Assembly (NCBI GenBank): GCA_009823505.1
Contig: VZQC01006876.1
Location: 1,911,575-1,975,574 of the forward strand
Direction: 5' to 3'
Length of the DNA stretch: 64,000 nt
From: Rhizomys pruinosus
Lineage: Eukaryota > Chordata > Mammalia > Rodentia > Spalacidae
A program made the position numbers and the translations under genes. The notes below the pieces were generated by a model that worked only from the letters and a program-made list of their open reading frames with translations, did no database searches and was not told the DNA's origin. Numbering within the stretch: the first letter of the stretch is position 1; the number at the start of each line of letters is the position of its first letter. Positions 1-9,954 of the stretch are shown in pieces.

Positions 1-88
1 CTCCATGGGAATTGCATTATGTGGTGTGCTTGCAAATGTGCAAAAGCATTCATACATATAAAATAAAAATAAATTAAAAATAAAACAT
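1..88 (+). repeat. B2-type SINE, 3' end only
   Basis: The window opens inside the tail half of a B2-like SINE: a degraded gcattgca body, then CATACATATAAAATAAAAATAAAT. Its 5' part lies outside the window. Confidence 0.6.
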
Positions 89-423
89 AATAAAATAATC
101 CACTATAACATTATCACCTATTATTTTGCTACGTGTCCAAGATATAAACTAATCAAGTGAGTGAGACTCAGTATTTACAGCAAAAGAACACACAGTCAGT
201 CACTAAAGATTACATAACAGAAGAAGGCCAGGCAGCCAATTTAAGTTATAAAGCACATTACAGTGTATATTCACATATAATATGATTATATTTGTGTGTG
301 AATACTCAAAGGAAATTTCACAAAATCTCAACAATGTTGATGGTTGGGTACTGAGATTACTGCTTTGTTTCCCACTTTTCTTGAGCTCCCCTGCCCCAAA
401 AGTTCCTCAATTCAAATACATTC
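89..423. other. Unassigned AT-rich sequence
   Basis: No gene or recognisable repeat seen. The stretch is AT-rich, and stops are frequent in all frames. Confidence 0.5.
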
Positions 424-834
424 CTTCAAGAATGCAACTGCTGGTGCGAATGTAAACTCACACAACCACTACGGAAAGCAATATGGAGAACCCTTAAAAG
501 ACTCAGAATAAGCCTACCACCTGACCCAGTCATACCACTCCTGAGTATATACCCACCAGACTCATCCTACAGCAGAGATACATGCATGGCCATGTTTATT
601 ACAGCTCTTTTCACAATAGCAAGGAGCTGGAACCAACCCAAGTGCCCCTCAACTGATGAGTAGATAGAGAAAATGTGGTACATCTACACAATGGAGTTCT
701 ATGTAGCTGTAAAGAAAGATGACATCATGAAATTTGCAGGTAAATGGATGGAACTAGACGATATTATGCTAAGTGAAGTAACACAGTCCCAGAAAAACAA
801 ACAACAAATGGTATCTCTCATCTGTGGATGCTAG
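424..834 (+). pseudogene. L1 ORF2 C-terminal remnant
   Basis: The translation follows the L1 ORF2 tail: hMFITALFTIARSWNQPKCP, then the WYIYTMEFY and KWMEL blocks, ending SLICGC and a TAG at 832-834. An in-frame stop at 658-660 and the missing 5' end make it a dead fragment. The 3' UTR follows directly. The same family recurs at 37100-38975 and 54970-56933. Confidence 0.85.
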
Positions 835-969
835 CACCAAGTACCTAGTTGTAAAGCAAACTGAGCAATGGTAATGTTATGTTCCTCTTTTTCTGAAAGC
901 AACTGTGTTCTTATAGCATGAATCCCTTAACAGGCTCTAGAATTAATGTACCACTTATTTTCAGACTTT

Positions 970-1198
970 TTTATTAATTTTTATTTATTTCTGTATGTGT
1001 ATGAATGTACTGTCTGCATGCAAGTCTGTGCACCCGTGCCGTGCAATGCCGCGGAGGTCAGAAGAGGGCATCAGATTCCCCTGGATCTAGAGTTCTCCTG
1101 GAATTGGAGTTTCAGACGGTTCTCGGTCACCATGTGGGTGCTGGGGATCGAACCCGGGTCCTCTGCAAGAGTGGTCGGCGCTCTTAACCACTAGGCCA
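970..1198 (-). mobile_element. B2-variant SINE (two 18-bp body units)
   Basis: It lies in minus orientation and is flanked by TCAGACTTT direct repeats at 961-969 and 1199-1207. Its right end stops at GGCCA, so the usual 5' GGGCTGGAGAG segment is missing (5' truncation). The body has two copies of the 18-bp CTGGAATTGGAGTT-type unit. Confidence 0.9.
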
Positions 1199-1339
1199 TC
1201 AGACTTTCTAATCTTGGTATATGAGTGGAGGGTATGTAGCCATATTTTAATAAAAATATAAATTTAAAAGGGAAAATGTGAATCCTGAAGTAACATACAG
1301 TTTATTTTTAAATGACATAATTTTAGTATAGTTGTGACA

Positions 1340-1361
1340 TATATATATATATATATATATG
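1340..1361. repeat. (AT)n microsatellite
   Basis: Uninterrupted alternating AT run inside the L1 3' UTR. Confidence 0.95.
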
Positions 1362-1650
1362 CATATGATGGAGCAATACAAATTAGATGGAACAACATCA
1401 ACAAAAGAACTGAGACAAAAAACCAACTGAAACAGTAAAGTTCTCCCCAAAACAATAATCCTCTGCTTTAAAAAACTTTTAAAAGACTCAGAAAAAGATA
1501 CGAGGCAGATATGGAAGACTGCATAAACTCGGGTGGGGTGGGGGAGCGTGGAAAGGGAAATGAGTCTAAATTGAACTGAGAAATTATGTGTAAAATGCAC
1601 AAAACTTCAAAAAAATTTTAAAGAAAAATATTTAAATTTTAAAAAATGAG

Positions 1651-2009
1651 AAACAAAGAGAAGAAGAAGCATGCCTATATTTGGAAAAAGGTTATGCTCC
1701 ATCTTGTTCATTTACTGGGTTACAGACTCTCTGATGAGAGGAATTTCCTGGCTTTATCTGTAATGGCAAATTGAGTTTAGAAGTCCAGCAACCTTGGTCA
1801 AAAAGACAGGTTTATTGGGCCACACAACCCTCGGTAATTCATATCCAACCTAAAATATTTCATTGAATACTTATTATGTACTAGGCAGAGGGGATACGAT
1901 AAACAAGGGGAAAGAAAGAGCCAGAAGAAAGTAGAGAGGAAGAAAGATTACTTGGAATAGTATCTAGACATCTGAGTGCCTTCGCTTGCTGCTGCTGTAA
2001 CAATATATG
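1651..2009. other. Unassigned, with a probable L2 fragment at 1853-1912
   Basis: Mostly unique sequence. At 1853-1912 the run TTCATTGAATACTTATTATG, then TACTAGGCAGAGGGGATAC, resembles the conserved L2 tail (tactatgtgccaggca...ggggataca). A purine-rich stretch lies at 1895-1945. No gene seen. Confidence 0.4.
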
Positions 2010-2579
2010 ACTAGGTTATTTATTTTTATTCATTCTTTCTTAGCATTCTTTGAAATTGTTCACACATGTATACAATGTATCTTGATCATACTCACCTCTT
2101 CTTCTCAGCCCTCCAACTCCCCTCAGAGCCCTCTAGTATATCTCCCTACAACTTTGTCTTCTTTTCATATATATATTTCTTAATTTTTTGAGAATTTCAT
2201 ACACAAATACAGTCTTTTCATTATTTCCAACCCTCCCAGTCCCCTACCAACTCCTCCAACCCTCTCTCAATTTCTTGACCTCTTCTTTGGTTATTGTTTT
2301 ACACAAACACATATACATTATAAATATACATACATATTTTTGGATTAGATTAGATGATTTCTCAGTCTCTAGAGAAAACTGGTTTTCCCTCCAGCAGCAT
2401 CCATTGATGCCCCTCACCTTGAGGTGGGGCCCTGTGACATCCCCCATCCACCTGTCAACTAGTTTTTTTATTATACAATTCTCATTAGACTGCCACACTG
2501 TGGAGATTTCATTGTTGCAGCTTCCAATCTTCTTATATTCATTCAGACTTGCTTTGTATCCTAACATATAGCTGATTAT
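2010..2579 (-). mobile_element. L1 3' UTR, antisense (Lx-like)
   Basis: The stretch is T-rich then pyrimidine-rich, with TTTTGAGAATTTCATACACA and a CCTCCCAGTCCCC-type tract. This is the reverse complement of an L1 3' end. At about 2580 it jumps straight into ORF2 endonuclease sequence, so most of ORF2 is deleted. Confidence 0.65.
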
Positions 2580-3153
2580 GGAAAAAATTTCATGGACTTC
2601 TAATCAAAATGTGTATTCTTTAGTGTATTCATTCTAAATGGTGGAACGTTCTGTAGAAGTCTGTTAAGCCCATTTGGTTTATGATGCCATTTAATGCCTA
2701 TGTTTCTGTTTAGTTTTTGCCCAGATGACTTCTCTATTAGTAAGACTGGGGAACTGAAGTCACCACTATCACTTTGATTGGGTTACTCTGTGGTTTTTAG
2801 ATCTAGTAGTCTGTCTTTTATGAAATGGGTGAGACTGTGTTCAGTGCATATACATTTAGAATGACAATATCACTTGGTGGGTTGTTCTATAAATAAGAAT
2901 GAAATGATCTTCCTTCTAGTTTCTGATTATTTTTCATTTTAAGTCTATTTTGTTAGATATTAGAGTAGCTACACCTGCTTGTTTGTGCATTCCGTTTGCT
3001 TGGAATATCTTTTTCCAGCCTTTTACCCAATGTGCCTATCATTATTGGTGACATGTGTTTCTTGCAGGCTGCAAAAGATAGATTCTAATTTCTAATGTAA
3101 TCTGTTACTTTCTATCATTTTACAGAATTATTGTGACAATTAATATTAAGAGC
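2580..3153 (-). pseudogene. L1 ORF2 5' part (endonuclease region), antisense
   Basis: It is collinear with the better preserved antisense copy at 43200-43700. Both have the TGTCTATTGAAGAG / TCTCTATTAGTAAG and TTTGTTAGATATTAGAGT blocks. Frames are broken throughout. It is interrupted at 3162 by the SINE composite and resumes at 3652. Confidence 0.7.
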
Positions 3154-3162
3154 TATTATTGA

Positions 3163-3380
3163 GGAGGCTGGAGAAATGGCTCAGTATTTGAGATCCTTTG
3201 CAGAGGAGGACCTACGTTCAGTTCCCAGCATCCACATTGTGGCTAACAACTGTCGGTAACTCCAGTTCCAGGAGATCTGACAATCTCTTCTGACCTCTAT
3301 GGGCATTGCATGACACAGGTGCACTTACATACATGTGGGAAATATACTCATACACATAAAATAAAAATAAAATATTTTTT
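3163..3380 (+). mobile_element. B2-type SINE (one body unit)
   Basis: It begins GGAGGCTGGAGAAATGGCTC, has a decayed box B (GTTCAGTTCCC), one CTCCAGTTCCAGGAGATC body unit, and an AAATAAAAATAAAAT tail. It is the first part of a composite bounded by TATTATTGA repeats (3154-3162 and 3643-3651). Confidence 0.85.
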
Positions 3381-3405
3381 AGAATTACAAAAGAATTATT
3401 AGTAA

Positions 3406-3476
3406 GCATTGGTGGTTCAGTGGTAGAATTCTTGCCTGCCACATGGGAGGCCCAGGTTCAATTCCTGGCCAATACA
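3406..3476 (+). tRNA. tRNA-Gly(GCC)-like sequence, probably a pseudogene
   Basis: The 71-nt length, the box A region (TGGTTCAGTGGTAGAAT), the CTGCCAC anticodon loop (anticodon GCC) and the box B region (GGTTCAATTCC) follow mammalian tRNA-Gly(GCC). The acceptor stem GCATTGG / CCAATAC has one C-A mismatch. Differences from the standard gene are mostly C-to-T or G-to-A at former CpGs (for example CTTGCC, CACATG, CAGGTTCAA), which suggests methylation decay and loss of function. It lies between a B2 and a B1. No T-run terminator follows closely. Confidence 0.75.
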
Positions 3477-3488
3477 GAAATTTGGTTT

Positions 3489-3642
3489 AGCTGGATGTGG
3501 TGGTGCACGCCTTTAATCCAAGCATTCAGGAGGCAGAGGCTGGAGGATCTTTGTGGGTTCAAGGCCAGCCTGATCTACATAGTGAGTTCCAAGACAGCTG
3601 GAGCTACAGGGAGACTCTGTCTCAAAAAGACCAAAAAAAAAT
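3489..3642 (+). mobile_element. B1 SINE
   Basis: Typical B1 order: AGCTGGATGTGGTGGTGCAC, CTTTAATCC, GGAGGCAGAGG, TTCAAGGCCAGCCTG, ACTCTGTCTCAAAAAGACC, A tail. It follows the tRNA-Gly-like segment after 12 bp and ends at the second TATTATTGA copy. Confidence 0.92.
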
Positions 3643-3910
3643 TATTATTGAAAGATATGTATTCATTCCTGTCATTTTGTTGTTTTGGGTGGGGTTTTTT
3701 TTTTTGCCTCTTTTGAGTAACTCTCCTGGACTTGTTCATCTATTCCTTATGACCACTTGGTTATGTTTATCCTTCTCTTCAGACTGAAGTATTCCTTCTA
3801 GTATCCTGACTTAGTGGTCATAAATTCTTTTAGTCTGATTTTATTGTTGGAAGTTTTTATTTCTCCTCCCATTTTAATAGATAGTTTTGCTGAGTATAAT
3901 ACACTAGGTC

Positions 3911-4135
3911 AGGGATGAAGAGATGGTTGAGTGATAAAAGCAATGGCTGCTCTTGCAGAGGACCCAGGTTTTGTTCCCAGCACCCACATGGCAGCTAACA
4001 GCCATCTGTAACTCTAGTTCCAGGAGATCTGACATCCTTTTCTGACCTCTGTGGGCACTGTATGACATGGGTGCACTTACATACATGCAAGTAATATGCT
4101 AATACACACAAAATAAAAATAGAATACTTAAAATA
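3911..4135 (+). mobile_element. B2-type SINE
   Basis: A recognisable AGAGATGG... start, CTCTTGCAGAGGACCCAGG, CACCCACATGGCAGCTAAC, one CTAGTTCCAGGAGATC unit, and an AAAATAAAAATAGAAT tail. Confidence 0.85.
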
Positions 4136-4212
4136 ATAGTCTAGGCTGACTGTTTTGGTCTTTGGGAACTTGGAATACATCTTTCCAGGTCCTTCTGGTT
4201 TTAAACGTTTCT

Positions 4213-4385
4213 GTCCAGGGGCTCAGTAAACAAGAGCACTGGCTGCTTTTGGAAAGGACCCAAGTTCAAGTCTCAGCACTCACACAGTGGCTAACAACTA
4301 TGTGTAACTTCAGTTCCAGGGGATCTGATGTCTTCTTCTGGCCTCTACACATACATGTAGGCAAAACACTCATTACATAATAATA
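4213..4385 (+). mobile_element. B2-type SINE, internally shortened
   Basis: It begins GTCCAGGGGCTCAGTAAAC and has GAGCACTGGCTGCTTTTGGA and TTCAGTTCCAGGGGATC. It skips part of the 3' body before ACATACATGTAGGCAAAAC. Confidence 0.75.
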
Positions 4386-5082
4386 TTGTTTTTGTTTCTA
4401 AGCTGGGACTTGTAGATCCAAAATAGTTTTTGATAGAGCTATTCTTTCTTCTTTCCTTCGTTTCTTTTTTCATTCTGCTCATCTTTCTTTTCAGTGAAGG
4501 TATTCACAATATTCAGGAGAGGACTAAGTATTAATAGGGTTGACATGCTGTTTTCATCTATGGCGATAATAAAAGTTCCTGGGAGAAAAGACGGGCCCAA
4601 ATAGGGAAGAGGAGAAGCTTTGCTCCTCTCCTTGATACAAGAGGCTGTGCATGGCCCAGATTCCTGAAACAAAATTCCCAGGAACTATGAGTGTGCTTGT
4701 TGTGGGAATCCTAGCCCAGAGCCTGGAGCAAGGTCCTGAGGAGGTGAAGGGAGGCCTAAGCAGGGGAAGCTGGGGTTTCCCGTGTGGTGTTGGAGGTCCC
4801 GGGAAAATAGGCAAGTCTAAGCACAATGAGCTCCAGACACCTCCTTGCTGCAAGAGGCTGTGGGGGCTGGGCACCAGGGAAAACTTTCTGGGAGCTAAGC
4901 TGTGGGTGGGCCTAGTGCAGGAGGCCCCGGTGGGTGTGGATGGGCGTGAACAGAGAGGGTTGCAGTCTACTTGGTGCAGAAGGCCACCCAGGCTTATCTC
5001 CTGAAGCAAAATTCCCGGGAGCTGTATATAAAAAGCCACAGTAGCTCAAAGTCTGGAATGTGGGTCCCAGGATGGTGTTAAT

Positions 5083-5176
5083 TTATTCATTTATTTATTG
5101 GTACTAGGAACGGAACCAAGAGCTTCATAAATGTCATGCAAGTGCCTTTACCAAATGGACTCTATCCCTAGCCATA
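5083..5176 (-). mobile_element. ID/B4-like tRNA-derived SINE fragment
   Basis: Reverse complement shows TAGGGATAGAGTCCATTTGG, then GGCACTTGCATGACATTTAT and GGTTCCGTTCC, a degraded tRNA-derived head with box A and box B spacing. Confidence 0.5.
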
Positions 5177-5510
5177 AGACTGGGTTAATTTATAAAGAAA
5201 GGAGGTTTATATCCTACAGATCTAGAGGCTGAGAAGTCCATCCACATGGTGCCAGCATCTTGTGCGTGCTTCTTTCATCATGACATGGCAGAGGATATTA
5301 AATGTTGAGACAGAGCTGAGCTGCTTTTATAACAGTTACACCTTCAATAGGCCTTTAATCCATGAATAAACTCATCTATTTGTGAGAACAAATAATGACC
5401 CAATCTTCCAAGGGTCCCATCTCAAAATACCATTAACATATGCTTTGGGGATTCGGGTTCCAAGACACGGATTGGAGGAGGGGCCAAGCATTCAAACAAT
5501 AGCACTAAAA
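5177..5510 (-). mobile_element. MaLR-type LTR, antisense
   Basis: GGGTTAATTTATAAAGAAAGG, AGGCTGAGAAGTCCATCCAC, CCATCTCAAAATACCATTAA and GCATTCAAACAATAGCAC have the order of the reverse complement of MST/MLT-type MaLR LTRs. Heavily diverged; subfamily not assignable. Confidence 0.5.
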
Positions 5511-6477
5511 TTAACTGAATGATTAACTGTGAGCAATGGTGTGGTCCTGCCCTTTCTAGAGAAGCTGCCCAGCTGCAACAGAGTAAAGCTTCCATGAAGC
5601 ACTCATCTGAGCTCAGAAGGAAGCATAGACATTAAGGCAAGAAAGAAGGTAGCTTCATTCTAGCATAGGTGCTAGGGATGCTGGGGTAGGGAGAATAGGC
5701 TTACTTGCTGAGCCATCTCTCAGCTCCTATTTTAAATTTCTAATGAGAGGGTACTTATATGTCATGTTGTCCATCAACTTAGTAACTGTCTATTATATGT
5801 GTACAACCTGACATTGCTGTTTCCAGAGTCAGCAAATGAGATGACAGAGCAACTTTAAGCTTCAAGGTGGCTCCTCATAGCTCGGTTCATCTAAAAAACA
5901 TTGATACACGCAGTTGCCGTTTATTATTTACTGTTAACTTTTGCAGGTGAACAAACTTATATTCCGCACATATCAGAGTAGAGCTGAGTCTGAACCCTGG
6001 CCTCCATGATCAAAGCTCTCTTTACAATAGTCTAATTTGGTTCTCGTGCCTCTGTATCCTCAGAATTCAAGTACCACCTCCTAGAAGAATGGGGGGGAGG
6101 GGGCTCCTAAGACTCAGAACATAAAGGAAACTTACAAGGCTCAGAAAGCTCCTAAGACTTCAAGATTCTCATGGCTACAGAAGTGGCAAACAACTGCTGA
6201 GAAGAGGAGACTCGGCAGTGGTACTGCTTGCAAGTCATGAAGGGGGCCCCAAGAAAAGTCACGCAACAGGGCCCTTCTCCGTCCATCAGAGGGCAGGCAG
6301 TAGGGAGAGAAGAAGAGAGAGACAGAGGCACAGAGAAGGACAGAGAGAAGCCAGCATGTTCTTTATAGGTCCGTGGAGTAAATCCCATCTCTTTCTAGGA
6401 AAGAAGCATCATTTGCTTTGGTGTTACTGGATGGAAGATGAGCAAGCCAGTGTATATTTACAAAGAAGCTGTTTACT
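5511..6477. other. Unassigned, with small SINE fossils
   Basis: A B2 5' fragment (minus) is likely at 5660-5730 (TGCTGAGCCATCTCTCAGCTCC). A weak antisense MIR core may lie at 5930-6050 (GAGCTGAGTCTGAACCCTGGCC). A run GGGGGGGAGGGGG is at 6091-6103 and a purine-rich tract is at 6297-6352. Open frames on both strands here are short and show no family resemblance. Confidence 0.4.
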
Positions 6478-6941
6478 CAGGGATTAAGAACTTGGGCTCT
6501 GCACATGAACTGTCATCTTCAGTGGTGCTATCCTGTGTGTGATCATGATGCTTCAGTCTTCCCACCTGGAGAATTAGATCCATGATACAACAGGTCCAAA
6601 CAGCCTTCACTAGTATGGATGTGCTCTGGACATCCAGATTTCTGGTTTGTAGAAAGGTAATAGGTTTCCATTTCACCACACCCAAGTGGATTTGATACAG
6701 GACTCAAGCCCATGCCCTGTTGACTAAGCTACATGGCTATTTTTTTGAACTGAAACAAATCAAGGTTCACTTAGGTGTGATAAATTAAATGGTTTAGATT
6801 GCTTTTTCACCAATATAATTGCCTTTAAAATGTTTAACACTTTCCTCTTCGAGGCCTTGTGAATTTCGGACTGCAGAGAGGGTAGGGTGGAGGGAGTAGC
6901 TTATGGATCTACATCTACCATGTAAGGTTGTTGTATTAAAT

Positions 6942-6979
<38 letters not shown>

Positions 6980-7010
6980 AAGTATTTGGCATGTAATTTG
7001 AACTCAGTAC
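6478..7010 (+). repeat. MIR-like segments with a (TG)n expansion
   Basis: AACTTGGGCTCTGCACATGA and CTTCAGTCTTCCCACCTGG (6488-6575) follow the MIR order. AAGGTTGTTGTATTAAATGAGTG, then (TG)n at 6943-6975, then AAGTATTTGGCATGTAA fits a MIR 3' half split by a microsatellite. A decayed tRNA-like SINE head may lie at 6685-6745 (minus). The two MIR pieces may be separate insertions. Confidence 0.45.
6943..6975. repeat. (TG)n microsatellite
   Basis: Uninterrupted TG dinucleotide run of about 33 bp inside MIR-like sequence. Confidence 0.95.
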
Positions 7011-7428
7011 ATTGGAGTATTCTTGTTCATACCACAGGCTACTCCAATGATTGTTATTTATGTGTTAAAATTGCTGATGGATAAGTTTACTAGTCCGAAG
7101 ACTAAAAAGCTCTTATCAGACTTTTTCAAAGAATTCTACTGATAGATCTAGCAACCACCAGCAGGAGAGAGTAGTCAAGCAAGCCCCCATGTCTCTGGTG
7201 CAAAGAACAAGAAATTCTTTTATTCCAGCTACCACCTGTCCGTCCAGCAACGTGTGCACTGCAGTGGTTTGGCTTAAATGTGATAAGTACACATCCCATA
7301 GTGACAGGCAGAAGAAGTTCTGAAACCACCCCAGGGCGGGAGGCACATACAGAAGCTGGAGCCCTGGGTTCTAGCTAGAGAAGAAGCTACTGCATTTTCA
7401 ATGTCCTCTAGTAACTTCCCTTGAGCTT
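7011..7428. other. Unassigned unique sequence
   Basis: No repeat or gene recognised. Overlapping minus-strand open frames of 67-76 codons have no motif and look like chance. Confidence 0.5.
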
Positions 7429-7652
7429 GTTTAATATTTATTACCTTTACTTTATGTGTATGAGTGTATTGACTACACATATGTAAGTGCCCCTGTGTTG
7501 TGCAGTGCCAACAGAGGTCAGAATGGGCATCGAATCCACTGGAACTGAAGTTATGGACAATTGTTAGTTGCCCTGTGGGGTCTAGGAACTGAACTCAGGT
7601 CCTCTGCAAGAGCACCCAGTGCTCTTAACTGCTGAGCCATCTCTCCAGCCTC
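7429..7652 (-). mobile_element. B2-type SINE
   Basis: Reverse complement starts GGCTGGAGAGATGGCTCAGC and carries AAGAGCACTGGGTGCTCTTG, the ACTTCAGTTCCAGTGGATTC unit, and an A/T-rich tail at the left end. Confidence 0.88.
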
Positions 7653-8277
7653 CCTATTGCTTACTGAAATGACTGCAGTCTTATTAGGATGAAATCTTGG
7701 CACCATTCTCAATCTGAGGAGCAGAGTTTAAGCTGCAAGTTGCAAATTTTGTCCCCTGCTCTAGGGTACAATAAGGATCAGTCTTTTCAAATAACATCTC
7801 CACTTCCTGAATCAGAGTAACTTCTGCCTTAACCAGAAGCTTCGATGTGTTGTCCTTTAAATCATTGGAAAAATTGATCTAACTAATCTATAGTGTCTAC
7901 CTCCTCCCTTGAATAGCAAATGTATTCCTCAAACAAAATTCATTTCTGTTTATTCTGTTTATAGTTTGTTATAGGATTTATAGATCCATTTAGAAACAAA
8001 ATACTTTACATATTATGCTCCTGGAATAATTAGACATTAATAATGATAACAAATGGACCAGCGATAATAAAATGGGAAGAGACTGGCATTTCATATAAGC
8101 CTGATGTGGGCTATCCATTAGCAAAAACAGTTATTGGAAAAACTTAATGAGCTACTGGTCTGGGGAAATTTTATTGTGTATTATATGCATGTAACAACCA
8201 ATTGAAATATTTCAGAAAGCTCAGTCTAATTTTCTATGTAGAAGCCTGCTTTTTAGCAAGCAAAATCTCCTTTTCAG
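7653..8277. other. Unassigned AT-rich unique sequence
   Basis: No repeat or gene recognised across about 620 bp. It is a reasonable place to look for non-coding conservation upstream of LY86. Confidence 0.5.
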
Positions 8278-8415
8278 ATGGATATGGTAGTTTGTGCCTA
8301 TGATCCCAGGATTTGAGAGGCTGAAGCAATATTTCTATAAAATTGAGGCCAGCCTGAGCTCCACTGTGAGTGCTAGACCAGCATGGGCTACAAAGTGAGA
8401 TGCTACCTAAAACAA
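8278..8415 (+). mobile_element. Old B1-type SINE
   Basis: GGATATGGTAGTTTGTGCCT, ATGATCCCAGGATTTGAGAGG, TTGAGGCCAGCCTGAGC and GTGAGATGCTACCT follow the B1 order with many substitutions. Confidence 0.7.
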
Positions 8416-8423
8416 ACAAAAAA

Positions 8424-8547
8424 TGGGGCCTGTGAGATGACTCAATAGGTAAAAGTGCTTATAGCCAAGCCTGAGGCCCTGAATTTGATCCCTAGGACAA
8501 ACTTGGTGGAAGGAAAGAACTGACTCCTGCAAGTTGTTCTCTAGCCT

Positions 8548-8584
<37 letters not shown>

Positions 8585-8600
8585 ACACACACACACAAAT
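8424..8600 (+). mobile_element. B3/B4-class SINE ending in (CA)n
   Basis: GGGGCCTGTGAGATGACTCA, GCCTGAGGCCCTGAATTTGA, CTTGGTGGAAGGAAAGAACT, GCAAGTTGTTCTCTAGCC, then CA repeats at 8551-8598. This is the tRNA-derived SINE type whose tail is CA-rich. Confidence 0.75.
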
Positions 8601-8699
8601 AAATAAATGAATAAATAAATAAGTTAAACAAACAAAAAATAGTCTATTTTTCCATTGTTAAGCAAATATGTACTGAAGGCTTTTACTGTCACCTGGGAA

Positions 8700-8805
8700 G
8701 TTGTATAAAAATAAAGACTGTGCTTTGCTGTATTCTCAGTCCTTAGAACTGTACCTAGTTCCATGGTGGAGGTGCTTAATAAACATTTGTTGAATAAATT
8801 ATGAA
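8700..8805 (+). repeat. L2 3' end fossil
   Basis: AAGACTGTGCTTTGCTGTAT, TCCTTAGAACTGTACCTAG and GTGCTTAATAAACATTTGTT, then GAATAAATTA, follow the L2 3' end closely. Confidence 0.7.
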
Positions 8806-9242
8806 GTGAACATGAGGCAAGTTGCCAACTAGGTACTTTCTCCCCTGTTGTACAGCAAGCAGATGTGTAGTTTCTTCCTATCAGATGTAGATATCTGTGA
8901 AGTCAAGAGCCCAAGGGACTGTGGAGGCATTTAGTACATTCCTTAGGTAAGTCCTCCGGAAGTCTGAGAGACTGTGAAGAAGAAAATAGGATGACATCAA
9001 TTGTTCAAGATAAAAGTAGATGTGCAAATACCTACGAACCAGCAGCAGCAAGCCACGGAGGTGGTAAATGGTATCACATAGGAAGTAGGTTGGCTCCATG
9101 ACCTCCACATAAGAGCAGTTTGCACTTCTCATTCAATCTAGGAGTCTAAAAAGCCTGTCCATCCACCACAGTATAGCAGAAGTTCAGAGACAGGCCAGAG
9201 GGCAAAGGTGGAAGGGGCCAGGATCAAAGGAAGAGAAGCATT
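8806..9242. other. Unassigned unique sequence
   Basis: No repeat recognised. An 83-codon minus-strand open frame at 8881-9132 has no recognisable motif, and I do not call it a gene. Confidence 0.45.
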
Positions 9243-9900
9243 TAAAAATACTTTTTATTGAATTTTTGTCTATTTCATATACAACATCTTGAGCCTTTTC
9301 ATACAACCCTTCTCCATCGGTGCCCTCCCATAGCCCCTCGCTGGATTTCATCCATTCTGTCATTTATGTTAAAGCCTACCAAGTCAACTTAGTGTCACCA
9401 AACATCCCTCAGTGAAAGTTCATTGGGGTGCAGTCAGTCCCTCCCTTAAAGAAGAACAACTCTTCCTCACCCAGTAGTAATCAGCTGCCCAATAGTTCTT
9501 TAACTAGGATTGGGGTCCTCTGCCCATCTCCACAGTTCTATGATAGGTTTCTGTCTGCTTGAGGTTGCCTGGGTCTTGTGCATGCATCAGCTTTGCTGTA
9601 GATCATATGAGTCTGGAAAACTATTTCCATACGGTCATGCACCTCCTCCCCTGGCTCTTACAATCCTTTCACCTGCTCTTCCTCAAAGGTCTCTGAGCCC
9701 AGTATTCATTGCCCTCTGTTGCATGAGGGAGCTTCACTGATGAGAGTTGAGAGATTGCCTTAGTATTCCCTTCACCCCTTCTTCCACTATGTTCCATGAG
9801 CCTTAGGTGAAGAGGTTCCACTGTAGATGTGACAGTTAGGGGTGGACATTTCACAGACACTTAATCTCTGTGTGTGACCAGTTATGGAACTCTGAAACAG
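9243..9900 (-). mobile_element. L1 3' UTR (Lx-like), antisense; left arm of an inverted pair
   Basis: The 3' terminus lies at the left (AAATACTTTTTATTGAATTT on + is the reverse of an L1 end). The body matches, in reverse complement, the sense copy at 12180-13215. Shared landmarks are the CTGATTACTACTGGGTGAGG / CACCCAGTAGTAATCAGC block and the ATTTATGTTAAAGCC block. Confidence 0.75.
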
Positions 9901-9954
9901 TCTCCATCTATTGCAAAAGAAACTTCTCTTTTTTTGGGGGGGGGGGAAGAAGTT

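Larger units (their letters stand above)
835..1650 (+). mobile_element. L1 3' UTR, split by a B2 insertion
   Basis: The sequence parallels the 3' UTR at 38410-38975: TTTTCAGAC, then GGTATATGAGTG, then the AATAAAATATAAATTTAAAAGGG region. A B2 at 970-1198 interrupts it, and an (AT)n run lies inside it. It ends in an A-rich stretch near 1610-1650. Confidence 0.75.
3652..5050 (-). mobile_element. L1 ORF1 region and probable 5' UTR, antisense, split by two B2s
   Basis: After the SINE composite the L1 resumes. TAGATAGTTTTGCTGAG near 3880 matches the ORF1 segment at 44062-44078 in the other antisense copy. Between and after the two B2s further ORF1 fragments appear. From about 4540 the sequence becomes GC-rich and semi-repetitive: CAAAATTCCCAGGAACTATG near 4667, ACTTTCTGGGAGCTAAGCTG near 4882 and CAAAATTCCCGGGAGCTGTA near 5007. 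This looks like a monomer-style 5' UTR. The 5' UTR call is an inference. Confidence 0.5.

Noticed and set aside
9510..9740. Short + strand frame with a leucine/cysteine-rich start
   Set aside because: It is the reverse of an L1 3' UTR; the same block recurs at 50388-50882.
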